Below are positions 42,553 through 54,467 of a stretch of DNA of 58,019 bases, in pieces. The stretch is from an uncultured Olsenella sp. GTDB lineage: Bacteria > Actinomycetota > Coriobacteriia > Coriobacteriales > Atopobiaceae. A program made the position numbers and the translations under genes. The stretch is from NCBI GenBank assembly GCA_900314535.1, contig OMVT01000011.1:1-58019 (forward strand), written 5' to 3'. Numbering within the stretch: the stretch's first letter is position 1; each line of letters begins with the position of its first letter. The notes under the pieces are model-generated. The model was not told the DNA's origin, did no database searches, and saw only the letters and a program-made list of their open reading frames with translations.

Positions 42553-42631
42553 GATCTGAATCGCCGAACCAGTCTACAATGAATCAGAATAGATAAATGA
42601 TTCAGCAATATCTGAATCGATGAATCAGAAT
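42553..42631. promoter_or_regulatory. Cluster of GATTCAG-type operator repeats upstream of the PTS gene
   Basis: The perfect inverted repeat GATTCAG-N6-CTGAATC (42599-42618) is flanked by TGAATCAGAAT at 42580-42590 and 42621-42631 and by a further CTGAATC at 42556-42562. The cluster lies 27-105 bases upstream of the PTS start. RpiR-type regulators bind such paired inverted repeats, so the gene at 37035 is a likely partner. The cluster also lies about 150 bases upstream of glpK. Confidence 0.6.
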
Positions 42632-42781
42632 CAGCGAACGGCAGGATTTCGCGGGTGGGCGGCAGAAGGCGGAGTTCAACCGAGAGCGGGATGACGTCTG
42701 CGGAACTGGTAGTGTTTTCTGCGGCCTTGGCTCGCAGAATGGGGGCGTCTGTTCGGAGGAAGCCATCCCAGGAGGCAGCCC

Positions 42782-44263
42782 ATGTCCCGCTATATCATGT
42801 CGCTCGATGCCGGAACGACGAGCGTGCGTGCCATCATCTTCGACGAGGAAGGAAAGCCTGTCGGACAGGCCAGCCGCCCGATCAAGAACTTCTATCCTCA
42901 TCCGGGCTGGGTCGAGCAGGATCCCGAAGAGATCGCCTCGGGCATCGTGGCTTGCATGGTCGAGGTGCAGTTCAAGACCGGCATCCATTCGGACCGGCTT
43001 GCTGCGGTCTCGATTGCGAACCAGCGCGAGACGACGGTCGTCTGGGACAAGGAGACGGGGCATCCTATCTACAACGCAATCGTGTGGCAGTGCCGCCGCA
43101 CGGCGCCCCAGATCCAGAAGCTTTTGGACGAAGGGGCAGGGGAGCTCATCCACAAGAAGTGCGGCCTCATCCCCGACCCATACTTCTCGGGCACGAAGAT
43201 TGCCTGGATCCTGGACCATGTGGAGAGAGCGCGTGCTGATGCGGAGGCAGGAAAGCTTCTGGCCGGCACGATCGATACTTGGCTTGTCTGGAACCTCACG
43301 GCGCACAAGGTGCATGCGACAGACTATACGAATGCCTCGCGCACAATGCTCTTCGATATCACGAAGCTCTGCTGGGACAAGGAGCTGTGCGATCTTGTCG
43401 GCGTGCCCATGAATCTCCTGCCTGAGGCAAAGCCATCGGATGGCGACTTCGGCTATGTGACGCACAATATCCTCTCGCACAGGCCTCCGATCACGGGTGT
43501 CGTAGGCGACCAGCAGGCAGCGCTCTTCGGCCACTGCTGCTTTGCGTCGGGATCTGCCAAGAACACGTATGGCACGGGCTGCTTCCTGCTTGCGAATGTC
43601 GGTGCCGAGCCGAAGCTTTCTGACCATGGTCTTGTCACGACAATCGGCATCGCCCAGGGCTCAGAGATTGCCTATGCGCTCGAAGGCTCTGTCTTCAATG
43701 CCGGCACGGTCATCCAGTGGCTGAGAGACGACGTGGGCCTCATCTCCTCTGCGCAGGAGACGGCAGACATTGCACTCTCCATTCCAGATACGCAGGGCTG
43801 CTATCTCGTTCCTGCATTCACGGGACTCGGTGCACCCTGGTGGGACGCAGATGCCAGAGGCCTTTTGTGCGGCCTCACGCGCGGCACGAAGCGGGCGCAC
43901 ATCGTGCGCGCTGCCTGCGAGTCCCTTGCGTACCAAACCTACGATATCGCCGAGGCCATGTTCGGGAACACTTCGTCTTCGCTCTCCTCGCTCGAGGTCG
44001 ACGGCGGAGCGTCGCGCAATGACTTCATCATGCAGTTCCAGGCGGACCTGCTCCAGGCAAATGTCGTGCGCTGCGCAGTCGGCGAGACGACGGCTCTCGG
44101 TGCCGCCTATATCGCAGGGCTCGCCACAGGCGTCTGGGGCTCGCGCAAAGAGCTCTGCCAGCTCCGGAGCATCGAGCGTACATTCGTGCCCGAGATGCAA
44201 GAGGAAGAGCGCACGCGCCTCATCGCAGGGTGGCGCCGCGCTGTTGAGCGTGCCCTCTCGTGA
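42782..44263 (+). CDS. glpK: Glycerol kinase
   Basis: A 493-residue FGGY-family kinase that makes glycerol-3-phosphate. Motifs are SLDAGTTSVRAIIFD (phosphate-1), NQRETTVVWDKETG, the glycerol-contact region IVWQCRRTAP, GVVGDQQAALFGHCCF, KNTYGTGCFLLANVG and VDGGASRNDFIMQFQADLL. The length matches bacterial GlpK. It begins after GGAGGCAGCCC. No facilitator (glpF) or glycerol-phosphate oxidase lies nearby. Confidence 0.94.
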   Translation: MSRYIMSLDAGTTSVRAIIFDEEGKPVGQASRPIKNFYPHPGWVEQDPEEIASGIVACMVEVQFKTGIHSDRLAAVSIANQRETTVVWDKETGHPIYNAIVWQCRRTAPQIQKLLDEGAGELIHKKCGLIPDPYFSGTKIAWILDHVERARADAEAGKLLAGTIDTWLVWNLTAHKVHATDYTNASRTMLFDITKLCWDKELCDLVGVPMNLLPEAKPSDGDFGYVTHNILSHRPPITGVVGDQQAALFGHCCFASGSAKNTYGTGCFLLANVGAEPKLSDHGLVTTIGIAQGSEIAYALEGSVFNAGTVIQWLRDDVGLISSAQETADIALSIPDTQGCYLVPAFTGLGAPWWDADARGLLCGLTRGTKRAHIVRAACESLAYQTYDIAEAMFGNTSSSLSSLEVDGGASRNDFIMQFQADLLQANVVRCAVGETTALGAAYIAGLATGVWGSRKELCQLRSIERTFVPEMQEEERTRLIAGWRRAVERALS

Positions 44264-44339
44264 GGCAGGAGCGCACATAGCCAAGCTGCGCGTTTGGTGC
44301 CATAATCGAAAGAGGTATAGCCTTTGAAAGGAGCACGAC

Positions 44340-44810
44340 GTGCGCATTGCCATAGCATCCGACCATGGCGGATACGGCTTCAAGCCGCCTATGGTGCAGT
44401 TCATCGAGTCTCTGGGCCATGAGGTGGAAGACCTCGGGCCTGAGAGCTTCGATTCCGTGGACTATCCCGACTACGCCGACAAGGTGGCGCGCAAGGTTGC
44501 AGCAGGAGAGGCCGACTTCGGCGTCCTCATCTGCGGTACCGGCCTCGGCATGGCCATCACGGCTGACAAGGTGCCGGGCGTGCGTGCAGTGACGATCACG
44601 TCGCATGAGTTCGCAGAGCTTGCCCGCCAGCACAACAATGCCAATGTCATCTGCCTCTCGGGCCGCTTCGTGTCGCTTTCCGACAACATGGACTTCGTGA
44701 AGACGTTCCTCGAGACCGACTTTCTGGGTGGCAGGCATGAGCGCAGGGTCACGAAGATCATGCGCGAGGACGATCCGAAGTTTGCTGGCGTCGATTCCGA
44801 GGGGTGCTAG
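44340..44810 (+). CDS. rpiB: Ribose-5-phosphate isomerase B
   Basis: A 156-residue RpiB that interconverts ribose-5-phosphate and ribulose-5-phosphate. Motifs are [36 protein letters not shown] with the catalytic Cys, and [23 protein letters not shown] at 44340 follows AAAGGAG. Its stop lies two bases before the upp ATG, so the two are co-transcribed; both supply or use pentose phosphate for nucleotides. Confidence 0.95.
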   Translation: MRIAIASDHGGYGFKPPMVQFIESLGHEVEDLGPESFDSVDYPDYADKVARKVAAGEADFGVLICGTGLGMAITADKVPGVRAVTITSHEFAELARQHNNANVICLSGRFVSLSDNMDFVKTFLETDFLGGRHERRVTKIMREDDPKFAGVDSEGC

Positions 44811-44812
44811 AT

Positions 44813-45457
44813 ATGGCAGAAATCAACGATCCACGCTTCCAGATCATCGACCACCCGCTCGTGCAGCACAAGCTCCACATCCTGCGCGACAAGAACACGA
44901 GCACGAAGCAGTTCCGCGAGCTCGTGACCGAGCTTGCCATCTTCGAGGGCTATGAGGCCATGCGCGACTTCCCGCTCGAGGATGTCGAGGTCGAGACCCC
45001 GCTCGAGAAGACGGTCTGCAAGCGCATTGCCGGCAAGAAGGTCGCCATCATCCCGATTCTGCGTGCAGGACTGGGCATGGTCGATGGCATCCTCGACCTC
45101 GTGCCGTCTGCCCGTGTGGGACACGTGGGCATGTACCGCGATCCCGAGACGCATGAGCCGCACCAGTACTACTGCAAGTTCCCGCCCGATGTGGACAAGC
45201 GCACCTGCCTGATCGTCGATCCGATGCTTGCCACGGGCGGATCCATGACAGCGGCAATCCAGTTCCTGCGGGAGGCCGGCGTGAAGGACATCCGTGCGCT
45301 CACGCTCGTCTCTGCTCCCGAAGGCGTGCACGCTGTCCTCGACTACGACCCGGATGTGCGCCTCTACACCTGCGCGCTCGACCGCGAGCTCAACAAGGAT
45401 GCCTACATCCTGCCGGGCCTGGGCGATGCGGGAGACCGCATCTACGGCACGAAGTAA
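44813..45457 (+). CDS. upp: Uracil phosphoribosyltransferase
   Basis: A 214-residue salvage enzyme that forms UMP from uracil and PRPP. The PRPP site is [17 protein letters not shown], and RITIP-like [14 protein letters not shown] and the uracil-binding end [17 protein letters not shown] are intact. The start at 44813 (MAEIND) is 2 bases after rpiB; a GTG at 44804 is in frame. It is followed by the ATP synthase genes. In many bacteria upp directly precedes atpI-atpB, as here. Confidence 0.95.
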   Translation: MAEINDPRFQIIDHPLVQHKLHILRDKNTSTKQFRELVTELAIFEGYEAMRDFPLEDVEVETPLEKTVCKRIAGKKVAIIPILRAGLGMVDGILDLVPSARVGHVGMYRDPETHEPHQYYCKFPPDVDKRTCLIVDPMLATGGSMTAAIQFLREAGVKDIRALTLVSAPEGVHAVLDYDPDVRLYTCALDRELNKDAYILPGLGDAGDRIYGTK

Positions 45458-45545
45458 TTCCGTTCCCACCGGGGTGTCTCCTGTTTTTGAACGCAAGTCA
45501 GAAATGTGTCGAAACTGAGGTGCAGACCCGAGTTTAGGTGGATGA

Positions 45546-45896
45546 GTGGACATTCTCGGTGGGTACGAATATTGTCTGAAGACGTTTTTCAGCGCGAATG
45601 CTGCAGCAAGAAGGAGGAAGCGCTTGGGCGTGACCGCGGCAGGGCTCATGTGTGGCCTTCTGGCGGCGCTGCCAGGCGTTGTCCTTCTGGAGCTGGTCAG
45701 GAGGAAGAGGATAGAAGCGCGCCTGGGCCGTGCCTTCGGTGCAGCCGTGTTCTCCTTTGCTCTCCTGATGGCTGCGTTTGTTATGGTGTACGTGCTGAAA
45801 CCGAAAGATGTCCTGATGTTTGGGGTATCAGCAATAGGCGTGTTCCTGTCTGCATGGGTAGTCGAAGCCATACGCTCCGCCCTCTCTTCAGACTGA
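45546..45896 (+). CDS. AtpI-like membrane protein
   Basis: A 116-residue protein with about three membrane helices (about 27-50, 64-86, 89-108) and a short basic N terminus. It lies just before atpB, the usual place of AtpI, which assists c-ring assembly. Sequence similarity to AtpI is not obvious, so the name rests on position and topology. GTG at 45546 follows AGGTGG. Confidence 0.6.
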   Translation: MDILGGYEYCLKTFFSANAAARRRKRLGVTAAGLMCGLLAALPGVVLLELVRRKRIEARLGRAFGAAVFSFALLMAAFVMVYVLKPKDVLMFGVSAIGVFLSAWVVEAIRSALSSD

Positions 45897-45930
45897 GCAT
45901 GATATGTGTGAGTGAAGGGAAGTAGTCATC

Positions 45931-46740
45931 GTGGGCGAAGCCTTTGCCGAAGTCTCGAATTCGATGAGCGAGCTCATCAATACGTTCTATCCGACTGCGG
46001 TTGTCGGCGATACGACGTTCGGCCTGACGATCTATACGTTCTGGCTCCTCGTTGCATGCGCTCTGTGCGTAGCTGTGCTGCTCGTCTTCACGAAGAAGCA
46101 GAGCGCGAGCCTCGTGCCGCACGGCGTCTTCGTGAACGGCGTCGAGTACCTGATCGAGTTCGTCAGAAACGATATCGCAAAGGCAATGCTCGGCGATACG
46201 TGGAGGAAGCACTTCCCGTTCCTTGCAACGCTCTTCTTCTTCGTTCTCTTCGGCAACTACATCGGCATGCTGCCGACGTGGAAGCCGGGCACCGGCTCCA
46301 CCGGTGTCACGGGCGCCATCGCGCTCATGTCGTTCTGCTACTTCATCTACATCGGCGTGCGCAAGAAGGGCCTCTGGGGCTATGTGAAGAGCCTCGCGCC
46401 TTCCGGCCTCATGCTTCCCATCCGCGTCGTCGTGTGGATCATCGAGGTCTTCTCGACGTTCCTTCGCCTGATTACGCTGGCCGTCCGTCTTTTCTGCAAC
46501 ATGTTCGCAGGCCATGTCGTCATGGGCACCTTCGCAATCATGTGCACAATCTTCCTCGAGCCGCTCATCAATGGTGCGATCTCTGCCGCTGCAGTCGGCA
46601 CGGGTGCCATGTCTGCCCTCTGGATGGTCCTGCTCATCATGATCTACGGCGTCGAGCTCATGATCGCCTTCATCCAGGCGTATATCTTTACTCTGCTTTC
46701 TGCCGTCTACATCAATGGCGCCGAGAGCACGGAAGAATAA
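45931..46740 (+). CDS. atpB: ATP synthase Fo subunit a
   Basis: A 269-residue integral membrane subunit with about six helices that forms the proton half-channels against the c-ring. The essential Arg is in ITLAVRLFCNMFAGHVVMG. The first helix is preceded by a short external region. GTG at 45931 follows AGGGAAG. It is the second gene of the operon, 34 bases after the AtpI-like gene. Confidence 0.95.
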   Translation: MGEAFAEVSNSMSELINTFYPTAVVGDTTFGLTIYTFWLLVACALCVAVLLVFTKKQSASLVPHGVFVNGVEYLIEFVRNDIAKAMLGDTWRKHFPFLATLFFFVLFGNYIGMLPTWKPGTGSTGVTGAIALMSFCYFIYIGVRKKGLWGYVKSLAPSGLMLPIRVVVWIIEVFSTFLRLITLAVRLFCNMFAGHVVMGTFAIMCTIFLEPLINGAISAAAVGTGAMSALWMVLLIMIYGVELMIAFIQAYIFTLLSAVYINGAESTEE

Positions 46741-46788
46741 TAGCTTCGAGGTTACTCGCAGGGACTTCCTGCTAGTACATAGTTCGGT

Positions 46789-46815
46789 ATTCGCCGGCCA
46801 TAAGGACTGGCGAAT
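46789..46815 (+). promoter_or_regulatory. Hairpin before atpE
   Basis: ATTCGCC / GGCGAAT (46789-46795 and 46809-46815) lies just ahead of the strong AAAGGAGG of atpE. Subunit c is needed in about ten copies, so a leader hairpin with a strong ribosome binding site fits a raised expression or processing role. Confidence 0.4.
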
Positions 46816-46830
46816 GACAAAGGAGGAATC

Positions 46831-47019
46831 GTGAACGTTATTGGCTACGGTCTCTGCGTCATTGGTGCAGCACTTGGTATCGGCCTCTCTGCAGCCAACG
46901 TTGCAAACAGCATGGCTCGCCAGCCCGAGGTCCAGGGCCGACTCTTTACCGTCTTCATCCTGGCAGCTGCATTCATCGAGGCTCTGTGCCTGATTGGCTT
47001 CGTCGTCTCGATCATGTAG
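46831..47019 (+). CDS. atpE: ATP synthase Fo subunit c
   Basis: A 62-residue two-helix proteolipid, shorter than the usual 70-80 residues. Helix 1 is the Gly/Ala-rich GAALGIGLSAANVANSMA, then the polar loop RQPEVQGR, then helix 2 with the ion-binding carboxylate in AAFIEALCLIGFVV (E50). The Gln and Glu/Ser combination of Na+-binding c-subunits is not seen, so it should be proton-driven. GTG at 46831. Confidence 0.95.
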   Translation: MNVIGYGLCVIGAALGIGLSAANVANSMARQPEVQGRLFTVFILAAAFIEALCLIGFVVSIM

Positions 47020-47050
47020 TCCAGGCCAGCAAGCGGAAAGAGGGAGCAAT

Positions 47051-47665
47051 ATGGATTTGAAGAACAACAGCTTCTTCCGCGGTATAGCGGCGAGCGCGGC
47101 GGGCGTCGTCGCCTTTGCGCTCCCGACGCTGGCATTTGCTGAGGAGTCTTCGGGCGGCATGGCACTGCTCATGCCGAGGCCGGCAGAGTTCATCCCGGCC
47201 TGCATCGCCTTCATCATCATCTGGATCGTTCTCGCGAAGTTCGCCTGGCCTTCCGTGCTGAAGGCAATGGATGCCCGCGAGGCCAAGATCAAGGGCGATC
47301 TGGACGATGCCGCAAAGGCAAAGGCAGATGCCGAGGCGACGAAGAAGGAATACGAGAAGCGTCTCGCAGATGCCAACCGCCAGGCCGACGAGATTGTCGC
47401 AGCTGCAAAGAAGGAGGCCGAAGCCGAGCGCTCCAAGGTGCTTGCCAAAGCCCAGAAGGATGCAGCCGCAACCGTCGCAAAGGCCCATGATGTGGTCGAT
47501 TCCGAGCGCCACAAGGCCATGATCGAGATTTCCAGCTCTGTCGTCGACCTCTCGGTCGAAATCGCCAGCAAGATCATCGGCGATGGACTGACCCAGGATC
47601 AGCAGCGTCAGCTGGCCGAGAAGTACCTTGCGGAAGTAGGTAGCGCTGATGGCAAGCAAGAATGA
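47051..47665 (+). CDS. atpF: ATP synthase Fo subunit b
   Basis: A 204-residue subunit b that forms the peripheral stalk. After an unusual signal-like hydrophobic segment (about 8-29, ending ALPTLAFAEE) comes the usual membrane helix (about 45-65, FIPACIAFIIIWIVLAKFAW), then a long Ala/Lys/Glu/Asp coiled coil to about 180. The extra N-terminal segment may be cleaved. ATG at 47051 follows AGGGAGC. It overlaps atpH by 17 bases. Confidence 0.94.
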   Translation: MDLKNNSFFRGIAASAAGVVAFALPTLAFAEESSGGMALLMPRPAEFIPACIAFIIIWIVLAKFAWPSVLKAMDAREAKIKGDLDDAAKAKADAEATKKEYEKRLADANRQADEIVAAAKKEAEAERSKVLAKAQKDAAATVAKAHDVVDSERHKAMIEISSSVVDLSVEIASKIIGDGLTQDQQRQLAEKYLAEVGSADGKQE

Positions 47666-48116
47666 TGAGGAGAAGGTCGAGGCCTATACCCGCGCACTGC
47701 TCGATGCAGCCCGTTCCGAGGGAAGAGCCAATGCCGACCTTGTCCAATGGCAGCATGCCGTCAAGTTCACGCCTGAGGTCCTCGAGACCCTCACGGCGAT
47801 GCGTGAGGACAATGACCTCGATCTTGTAAAGGATGTTGCACATCAGTACAAGACCCTGGTCGACCAGGATGACAAGACCGTGTCCGTCACGGTCACGACA
47901 GCTGTGCCGATGGATGACAAGCTGAGGGGAGAGGTACGCGCAAAGATGGAGAAGGACCTCAAGGCCCCGATCTATCTCGTCGAGCGTGTCGATCCTTCAA
48001 TCATCGGCGGCATCGTCATCGAGGAGCGTGGCAACCGCTATGACGCTTCGGTGAAGGCGCAGCTCGTCAACATCAGGAAGAAGCTTTCTACATCCTTCCT
48101 CGGAGGTGAAGAATAG
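47649..48116 (+). CDS. atpH: ATP synthase F1 subunit delta
   Basis: A 155-residue OSCP/delta subunit that ties the b stalk to the top of F1. It is shorter than the usual ~175-180 residues. It has the family C terminus [32 protein letters not shown]. It overlaps atpF by 17 bases and atpA by one base. Confidence 0.92.
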   Translation: MASKNDEEKVEAYTRALLDAARSEGRANADLVQWQHAVKFTPEVLETLTAMREDNDLDLVKDVAHQYKTLVDQDDKTVSVTVTTAVPMDDKLRGEVRAKMEKDLKAPIYLVERVDPSIIGGIVIEERGNRYDASVKAQLVNIRKKLSTSFLGGEE

Positions 48117-49726
48117 TGAGCCAAATCAGCTCCGAAGCCATCATGGCGCAGCTGCGCAGCCAGCTGGCTGGCGTGACCGCCACGGTGGATACGCAGGAGT
48201 CGTCTGTGGTGACCCAGGTCGGCGACGGCATTGCCCGTGTCTCCGGACTCAAGTCTGCCATGGCAGGAGAGCTTCTGCAGTTCACGAGCTCTGAGACGGG
48301 ACATACCGTGTACGGCCTGGCGCAGAACCTCGACGAGCACGATGTGGGCGCGGTCCTGTTCGGCGAAGTCGACTCCATCAAGGAGGGCGACGAGTGCCGC
48401 ACGACCGGTCGCGTCATGGACATTCCTGTCGGCCACAAGATGCTCGGCCGTGTCGTGAATCCGCTCGGCCAGCCGATCGACGGTCTCGGCCCGATCAACA
48501 CGACGCACCGCCGTCCGATCGAGTTCAAGGCTCCCGGCATCATGGAGCGCCAGCCGGTCTGCGAGCCTGTCCAGACAGGCCTGCTTGCCGTCGATGCAAT
48601 GGTGCCTATCGGACGTGGCCAGCGTGAGCTCATCATCGGCGACCGCAAGACGGGCAAGACCGCCATTGCAATCGATACGATCGTGAACCAGAAGGACACG
48701 GATATCATCTGCATCTACGTCGCTATCGGCCAGAAGGCCTCGACGGTTGCATCGATCCGCGAGTCCCTGAAGCAGCACGGCGTCCTCGACAAGACGATCA
48801 TCGTCTCTGCTACGGCTGCCGATTCTGCTCCTATGCAGTACATCGCTCCTATGGCAGGCGCTGCCATCGGCGAGTACTTCATGTACAACGACGAGCATGG
48901 CCATCCCGCAGATGCGCAGCATCACGGCGGACACGTGCTCGTGGTCTACGACGACCTGTCGAAGCAGGCCGTGGCCTATCGTCAGATGTCGCTGACGCTT
49001 CATCGTCCGCCTGGACGCGAGGCCTACCCGGGCGACATCTTCTACCTGCATTCGCGCCTGCTCGAGCGCGCCTGCAAGCTTTCTGACGCCAACGGCGCAG
49101 GATCGCTCACGGCACTCCCGATCATCGAGACGCAGGACGGCGATGTCTCGGCCTATATTCCGACGAACGTGATTTCCATCACGGATGGCCAGATCTACCT
49201 GCAGACGAACCTGTTCTTCCAGGGCCAGCGCCCGGCAGTTGATGTCGGCATCTCGGTGTCTCGTGTCGGCGGCGCCGCACAGCTGAAGTCCATGAAGCAG
49301 GTTGCAGGCACGCTGCGCTCCGACCTTGCATACTACCGCGAGAAGCAGGCCTTCTCCCAGTTCGGCTCCGACCTGGATGCAACGACCCAGTACCAGCTGA
49401 ACCACGGCGCACGCATGACGGAACTGCTGAAGCAGGGCCGCTATGCCGCACTCGATGTCGCCGACCAGGTGCTCACGCTCTTCGCGGGCAAGGAAGGCTA
49501 CGTCGATGATCTCGATCTCGACCTCGTCGTCCCGTTCAGGGATGAGATGGTCCAGTACATGGCTACCCGCCATGACGGGATCCGCCAGGAGATCCGCAAG
49601 AATCGCATCTCCGACGCAATGGCCGACCAGATCAGGACGCACCTCGACCACTTCAAGGCGAGCTTCCTCGAGAAGCACGGCGTGAAGAAGGAAGAGGAAG
49701 ACACGGACGAGAACGAGAAGGCGTGA
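48116..49726 (+). CDS. atpA: ATP synthase F1 subunit alpha
   Basis: A 536-residue non-catalytic nucleotide-binding subunit. Walker A is GDRKTGKT; the domain includes [41 protein letters not shown] [16 protein letters not shown] and the C-terminal helical domain. GTG at 48116 overlaps the delta stop. Alpha3-beta3 with beta forms the catalytic hexamer. Confidence 0.97.
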   Translation: MSQISSEAIMAQLRSQLAGVTATVDTQESSVVTQVGDGIARVSGLKSAMAGELLQFTSSETGHTVYGLAQNLDEHDVGAVLFGEVDSIKEGDECRTTGRVMDIPVGHKMLGRVVNPLGQPIDGLGPINTTHRRPIEFKAPGIMERQPVCEPVQTGLLAVDAMVPIGRGQRELIIGDRKTGKTAIAIDTIVNQKDTDIICIYVAIGQKASTVASIRESLKQHGVLDKTIIVSATAADSAPMQYIAPMAGAAIGEYFMYNDEHGHPADAQHHGGHVLVVYDDLSKQAVAYRQMSLTLHRPPGREAYPGDIFYLHSRLLERACKLSDANGAGSLTALPIIETQDGDVSAYIPTNVISITDGQIYLQTNLFFQGQRPAVDVGISVSRVGGAAQLKSMKQVAGTLRSDLAYYREKQAFSQFGSDLDATTQYQLNHGARMTELLKQGRYAALDVADQVLTLFAGKEGYVDDLDLDLVVPFRDEMVQYMATRHDGIRQEIRKNRISDAMADQIRTHLDHFKASFLEKHGVKKEEEDTDENEKA

Positions 49727-49736
49727 GGCACGGCAC

Positions 49737-52141
<2,405 letters not shown>

Positions 52142-52151
52142 GGAAGTACAG

Positions 52152-52586
52152 ATGGCAGAACTCACCTGTCAGATAGTGCGACCGGATAGGCTCCTCCTTG
52201 AGGGGCCTATCGCCCATGTCGTGCTTGTCTCATATACCGGCGAAGTCGGCGTCTGGCCGGGCCATGCCTCTGAGATCCTCGCTCTGGGCGACGGCGTCAT
52301 GCGCATCACCCGCCGCAAGGAAGATGGCGGCGACCTGCGCCGTATCGTCATTTCCGGCGGCTATGCCGAGATCGACAACAACACGGTCATCGTGCTGGCC
52401 GACCATGCCCGCGACATCGACGATATCGATCCTGTCGTCGTCGAGCAGACGAAGCAGAAGGCGCTCAATGCAAAGAACGCCCTGCCGGAAGACGACCACC
52501 GCCGTGCGTACTACCAGAACAAGATCGACTGGTGCGACCTCCTTCTGAAGGAAGCGCCGACGGCTGCGGCCAAGCAGACCGCATAG
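52152..52586 (+). CDS. atpC: ATP synthase F1 subunit epsilon
   Basis: A 144-residue rotor and inhibitor subunit. The N-terminal beta sandwich includes YTGEVGVWPGHASEILALGDGVMRI and GGYAEIDNNTVIVLADHA, and a helical C-terminal domain follows. ATG at 52152, 10 bases after atpD. The next gene, murA, starts 11 bases after its stop. Confidence 0.94.
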   Translation: MAELTCQIVRPDRLLLEGPIAHVVLVSYTGEVGVWPGHASEILALGDGVMRITRRKEDGGDLRRIVISGGYAEIDNNTVIVLADHARDIDDIDPVVVEQTKQKALNAKNALPEDDHRRAYYQNKIDWCDLLLKEAPTAAAKQTA

Positions 52587-52597
52587 ATAGGAAGTAC

Positions 52598-53881
52598 ATG
52601 GAAGTTATCCAGATAGAGGGCGGCTATCCCGTCACAGGCGAGGTAACGGTCGAGGGTGCAAAGAACTCCGCGCTGAAGCTCATGGCGGCAACGATCATGG
52701 CGCCCGGCACGACGACGCTCACGAACGTCCCGAACATCTCGGATGTCCATGTGATGGGGAAGGTGTTGAAGCGCCTCGGCGCTACGATCGAGGTGCGCGA
52801 CACCCATACCCTCGTGATCGATACCTCGAACGTGGACAAGTGGGAGACGCCCTATGAGCTCGTTGCCCAGATGCGCGCCTCCACGGCAGTGCTTGGCCCC
52901 TTGCTTGCCCGCTTCGGCAAGGCCATTGTCGCTATGCCTGGCGGCTGCAACATCGGCGCCCGCAAGATCGATATGCACATCTTGGGCCTTGAGGCCCTGG
53001 GCGTGAAGTTCGAGATCGACCACGGCAACATCCACGCGTCGGCACCTGATGGCATCAAGGGCGCCATGGTGACGCTCGAGTTCGCTTCGGTCGGCGCGAC
53101 AGAGAACCTGATGATGGCAAGCGTCTTCGCAAAAGGGACGACGACTATCGACAACGCCGCACGCGAGCCTGAGATCGTCGATCTCGCGAACATGCTGAAC
53201 GAGATGGGCGCCAACATCAAGGGTGCAGGCTCTCCGATCATCGAGGTCGAAGGCGTGCGTGAGCTCCACCCGGTCGAGCATGCGGTCGTCGGCGACCGCA
53301 TCGAGGCGGGCACCTTCCTCGCGATGGCAGGACTCACGAAGGATCCGATCACGGTCCGCGGCTTCGAGCCGCAGCATCTGGGGCTCGTGCTCAGGAAGTA
53401 CGAAGAGATGGGCATGAAGGTCGAGCGCGGCAGCCGCTGCTGCACCGTGTCCCGCACAGGAGACCTGCGTCCTGTCGATATCCAGACGCTTCCGTATCCG
53501 GGATTCCCTACCGATATGCAGGCCCAGACCATGTGCGTGCTCGCGCTTGCCGAAGGCACCTGCATCATCACGGAGAACATCTTCGAGAACCGCTTCATGT
53601 TTGCCTCCGAGCTCAACCGCATGGGAGCAGATATCAAGATCGAGGGACACCACGCAATCGTGCACGGCGTCAAGACCCTGCAGGGTGCCCAAGTGAAGTC
53701 GCCGGACCTTCGCGGCGGCGCTGCCCTCGTGATGGCAGGCCTTGTTGCGGAAGGCACGACGACCGTGTCCCAGATCCACCACATCGACCGCGGCTACGAA
53801 CGCTTCGTCGACAAGCTCCAGTCCCTCGGAGCCCACGTCGTGAGGAAGACGATCGAGGCCGACGACGAGGATTTCCTCTGA
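52598..53881 (+). CDS. murA: UDP-GlcNAc 1-carboxyvinyltransferase MurA
   Basis: A 427-residue enzyme that adds enolpyruvate to UDP-GlcNAc in the first committed step of peptidoglycan synthesis. The N terminus has TVEGAKNSALKLMAATIM, with the catalytic Cys in MPGGCNIGARKIDMH; the fosfomycin-target Cys is thus present. The start at 52598 follows ATAGGAAG; a frame start at 52532 lies inside atpC. murA is at the end of the ATP synthase operon, a known actinobacterial arrangement. Confidence 0.95.
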   Translation: MEVIQIEGGYPVTGEVTVEGAKNSALKLMAATIMAPGTTTLTNVPNISDVHVMGKVLKRLGATIEVRDTHTLVIDTSNVDKWETPYELVAQMRASTAVLGPLLARFGKAIVAMPGGCNIGARKIDMHILGLEALGVKFEIDHGNIHASAPDGIKGAMVTLEFASVGATENLMMASVFAKGTTTIDNAAREPEIVDLANMLNEMGANIKGAGSPIIEVEGVRELHPVEHAVVGDRIEAGTFLAMAGLTKDPITVRGFEPQHLGLVLRKYEEMGMKVERGSRCCTVSRTGDLRPVDIQTLPYPGFPTDMQAQTMCVLALAEGTCIITENIFENRFMFASELNRMGADIKIEGHHAIVHGVKTLQGAQVKSPDLRGGAALVMAGLVAEGTTTVSQIHHIDRGYERFVDKLQSLGAHVVRKTIEADDEDFL

Positions 53882-53903
53882 TAGCACCTTCAAGAGATCT
53901 GAG

Positions 53904-53934
53904 AGGGCGCAGCTTTCGGGCTGCGCCCTTTTTC
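53904..53934 (+). terminator. Terminator of the atp-murA operon
   Basis: A perfect 10-bp stem AGGGCGCAGC / GCTGCGCCCT with loop TTTCGG, followed by TTTTTC, 22 bases after murA. Confidence 0.9.
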
Positions 53935-54038
53935 ATGCGGAGGCAGGGTCTGGTATGCTCGTCTGGAATGGACTGCATGCAGATGCGCCCAAGATGGGTA
54001 AGAGAACGCAGACAGCGACTTTGGATGCGGAGAAGCAT

Positions 54039-54461
54039 ATGGCAAGAAACGATATCGCGCCGGAGCATAGCCTGACGATGGCAAACGAGGACTACCTCGA
54101 GTCGATCTATCGGCTTTCGAAAGAGACGGCAAGCACGGACGGCGTGCGGTCGGTCGATGTGGCTGAACAGCTCGGGGTCTCGAAGGCTTCCGTCAACAAG
54201 GCGCTCTCGACGCTCAAGGAATCCGGCATGGTCGAGCAGACCCGCTATGGCAAGGTCACGCTCACGCCGGAAGGCAAGGAATACGCTGCGCACGTGTGGC
54301 TCTGCCACCGCGTGCTCAGGAGCTTCCTCACAAACGATCTGGGTGTCGAGCCCGAGACGGCAGACGAAGAGGCCTGCCTCATGGAGCATGCACTCTCCCA
54401 CGATACGCAGAAGCGCTGGATCGAGTACATGAAGAAGCAGGGCGTGACATTCGAGAGGTAA
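54039..54461 (+). CDS. DtxR/MntR-family metal-dependent regulator
   Basis: A 140-residue repressor-type protein. The N-terminal winged helix has MANEDYLESIYRLSKE and VAEQLGVSKASVNKALSTLKESG. The dimerisation domain has CHRVLRSFL and ACLMEHALS. The second set keeps the Cys, Glu and His of the primary metal site of DtxR (CxxEH), but the ancillary-site Glu of HRxxE is Arg here. There is no C-terminal SH3 domain, so it is the short MntR-like form. The start at 54039 follows GGAGAAGC. It lies 6 bases before the next gene. Confidence 0.85.
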   Translation: MARNDIAPEHSLTMANEDYLESIYRLSKETASTDGVRSVDVAEQLGVSKASVNKALSTLKESGMVEQTRYGKVTLTPEGKEYAAHVWLCHRVLRSFLTNDLGVEPETADEEACLMEHALSHDTQKRWIEYMKKQGVTFER

Positions 54462-54467
54462 GGGCCT

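Noticed and set aside
42655..42781. A tRNA-like fold upstream of glpK
   Set aside because: No complete cloverleaf, anticodon arm or conserved TTCRA arm could be formed; it is likely the glpK leader.
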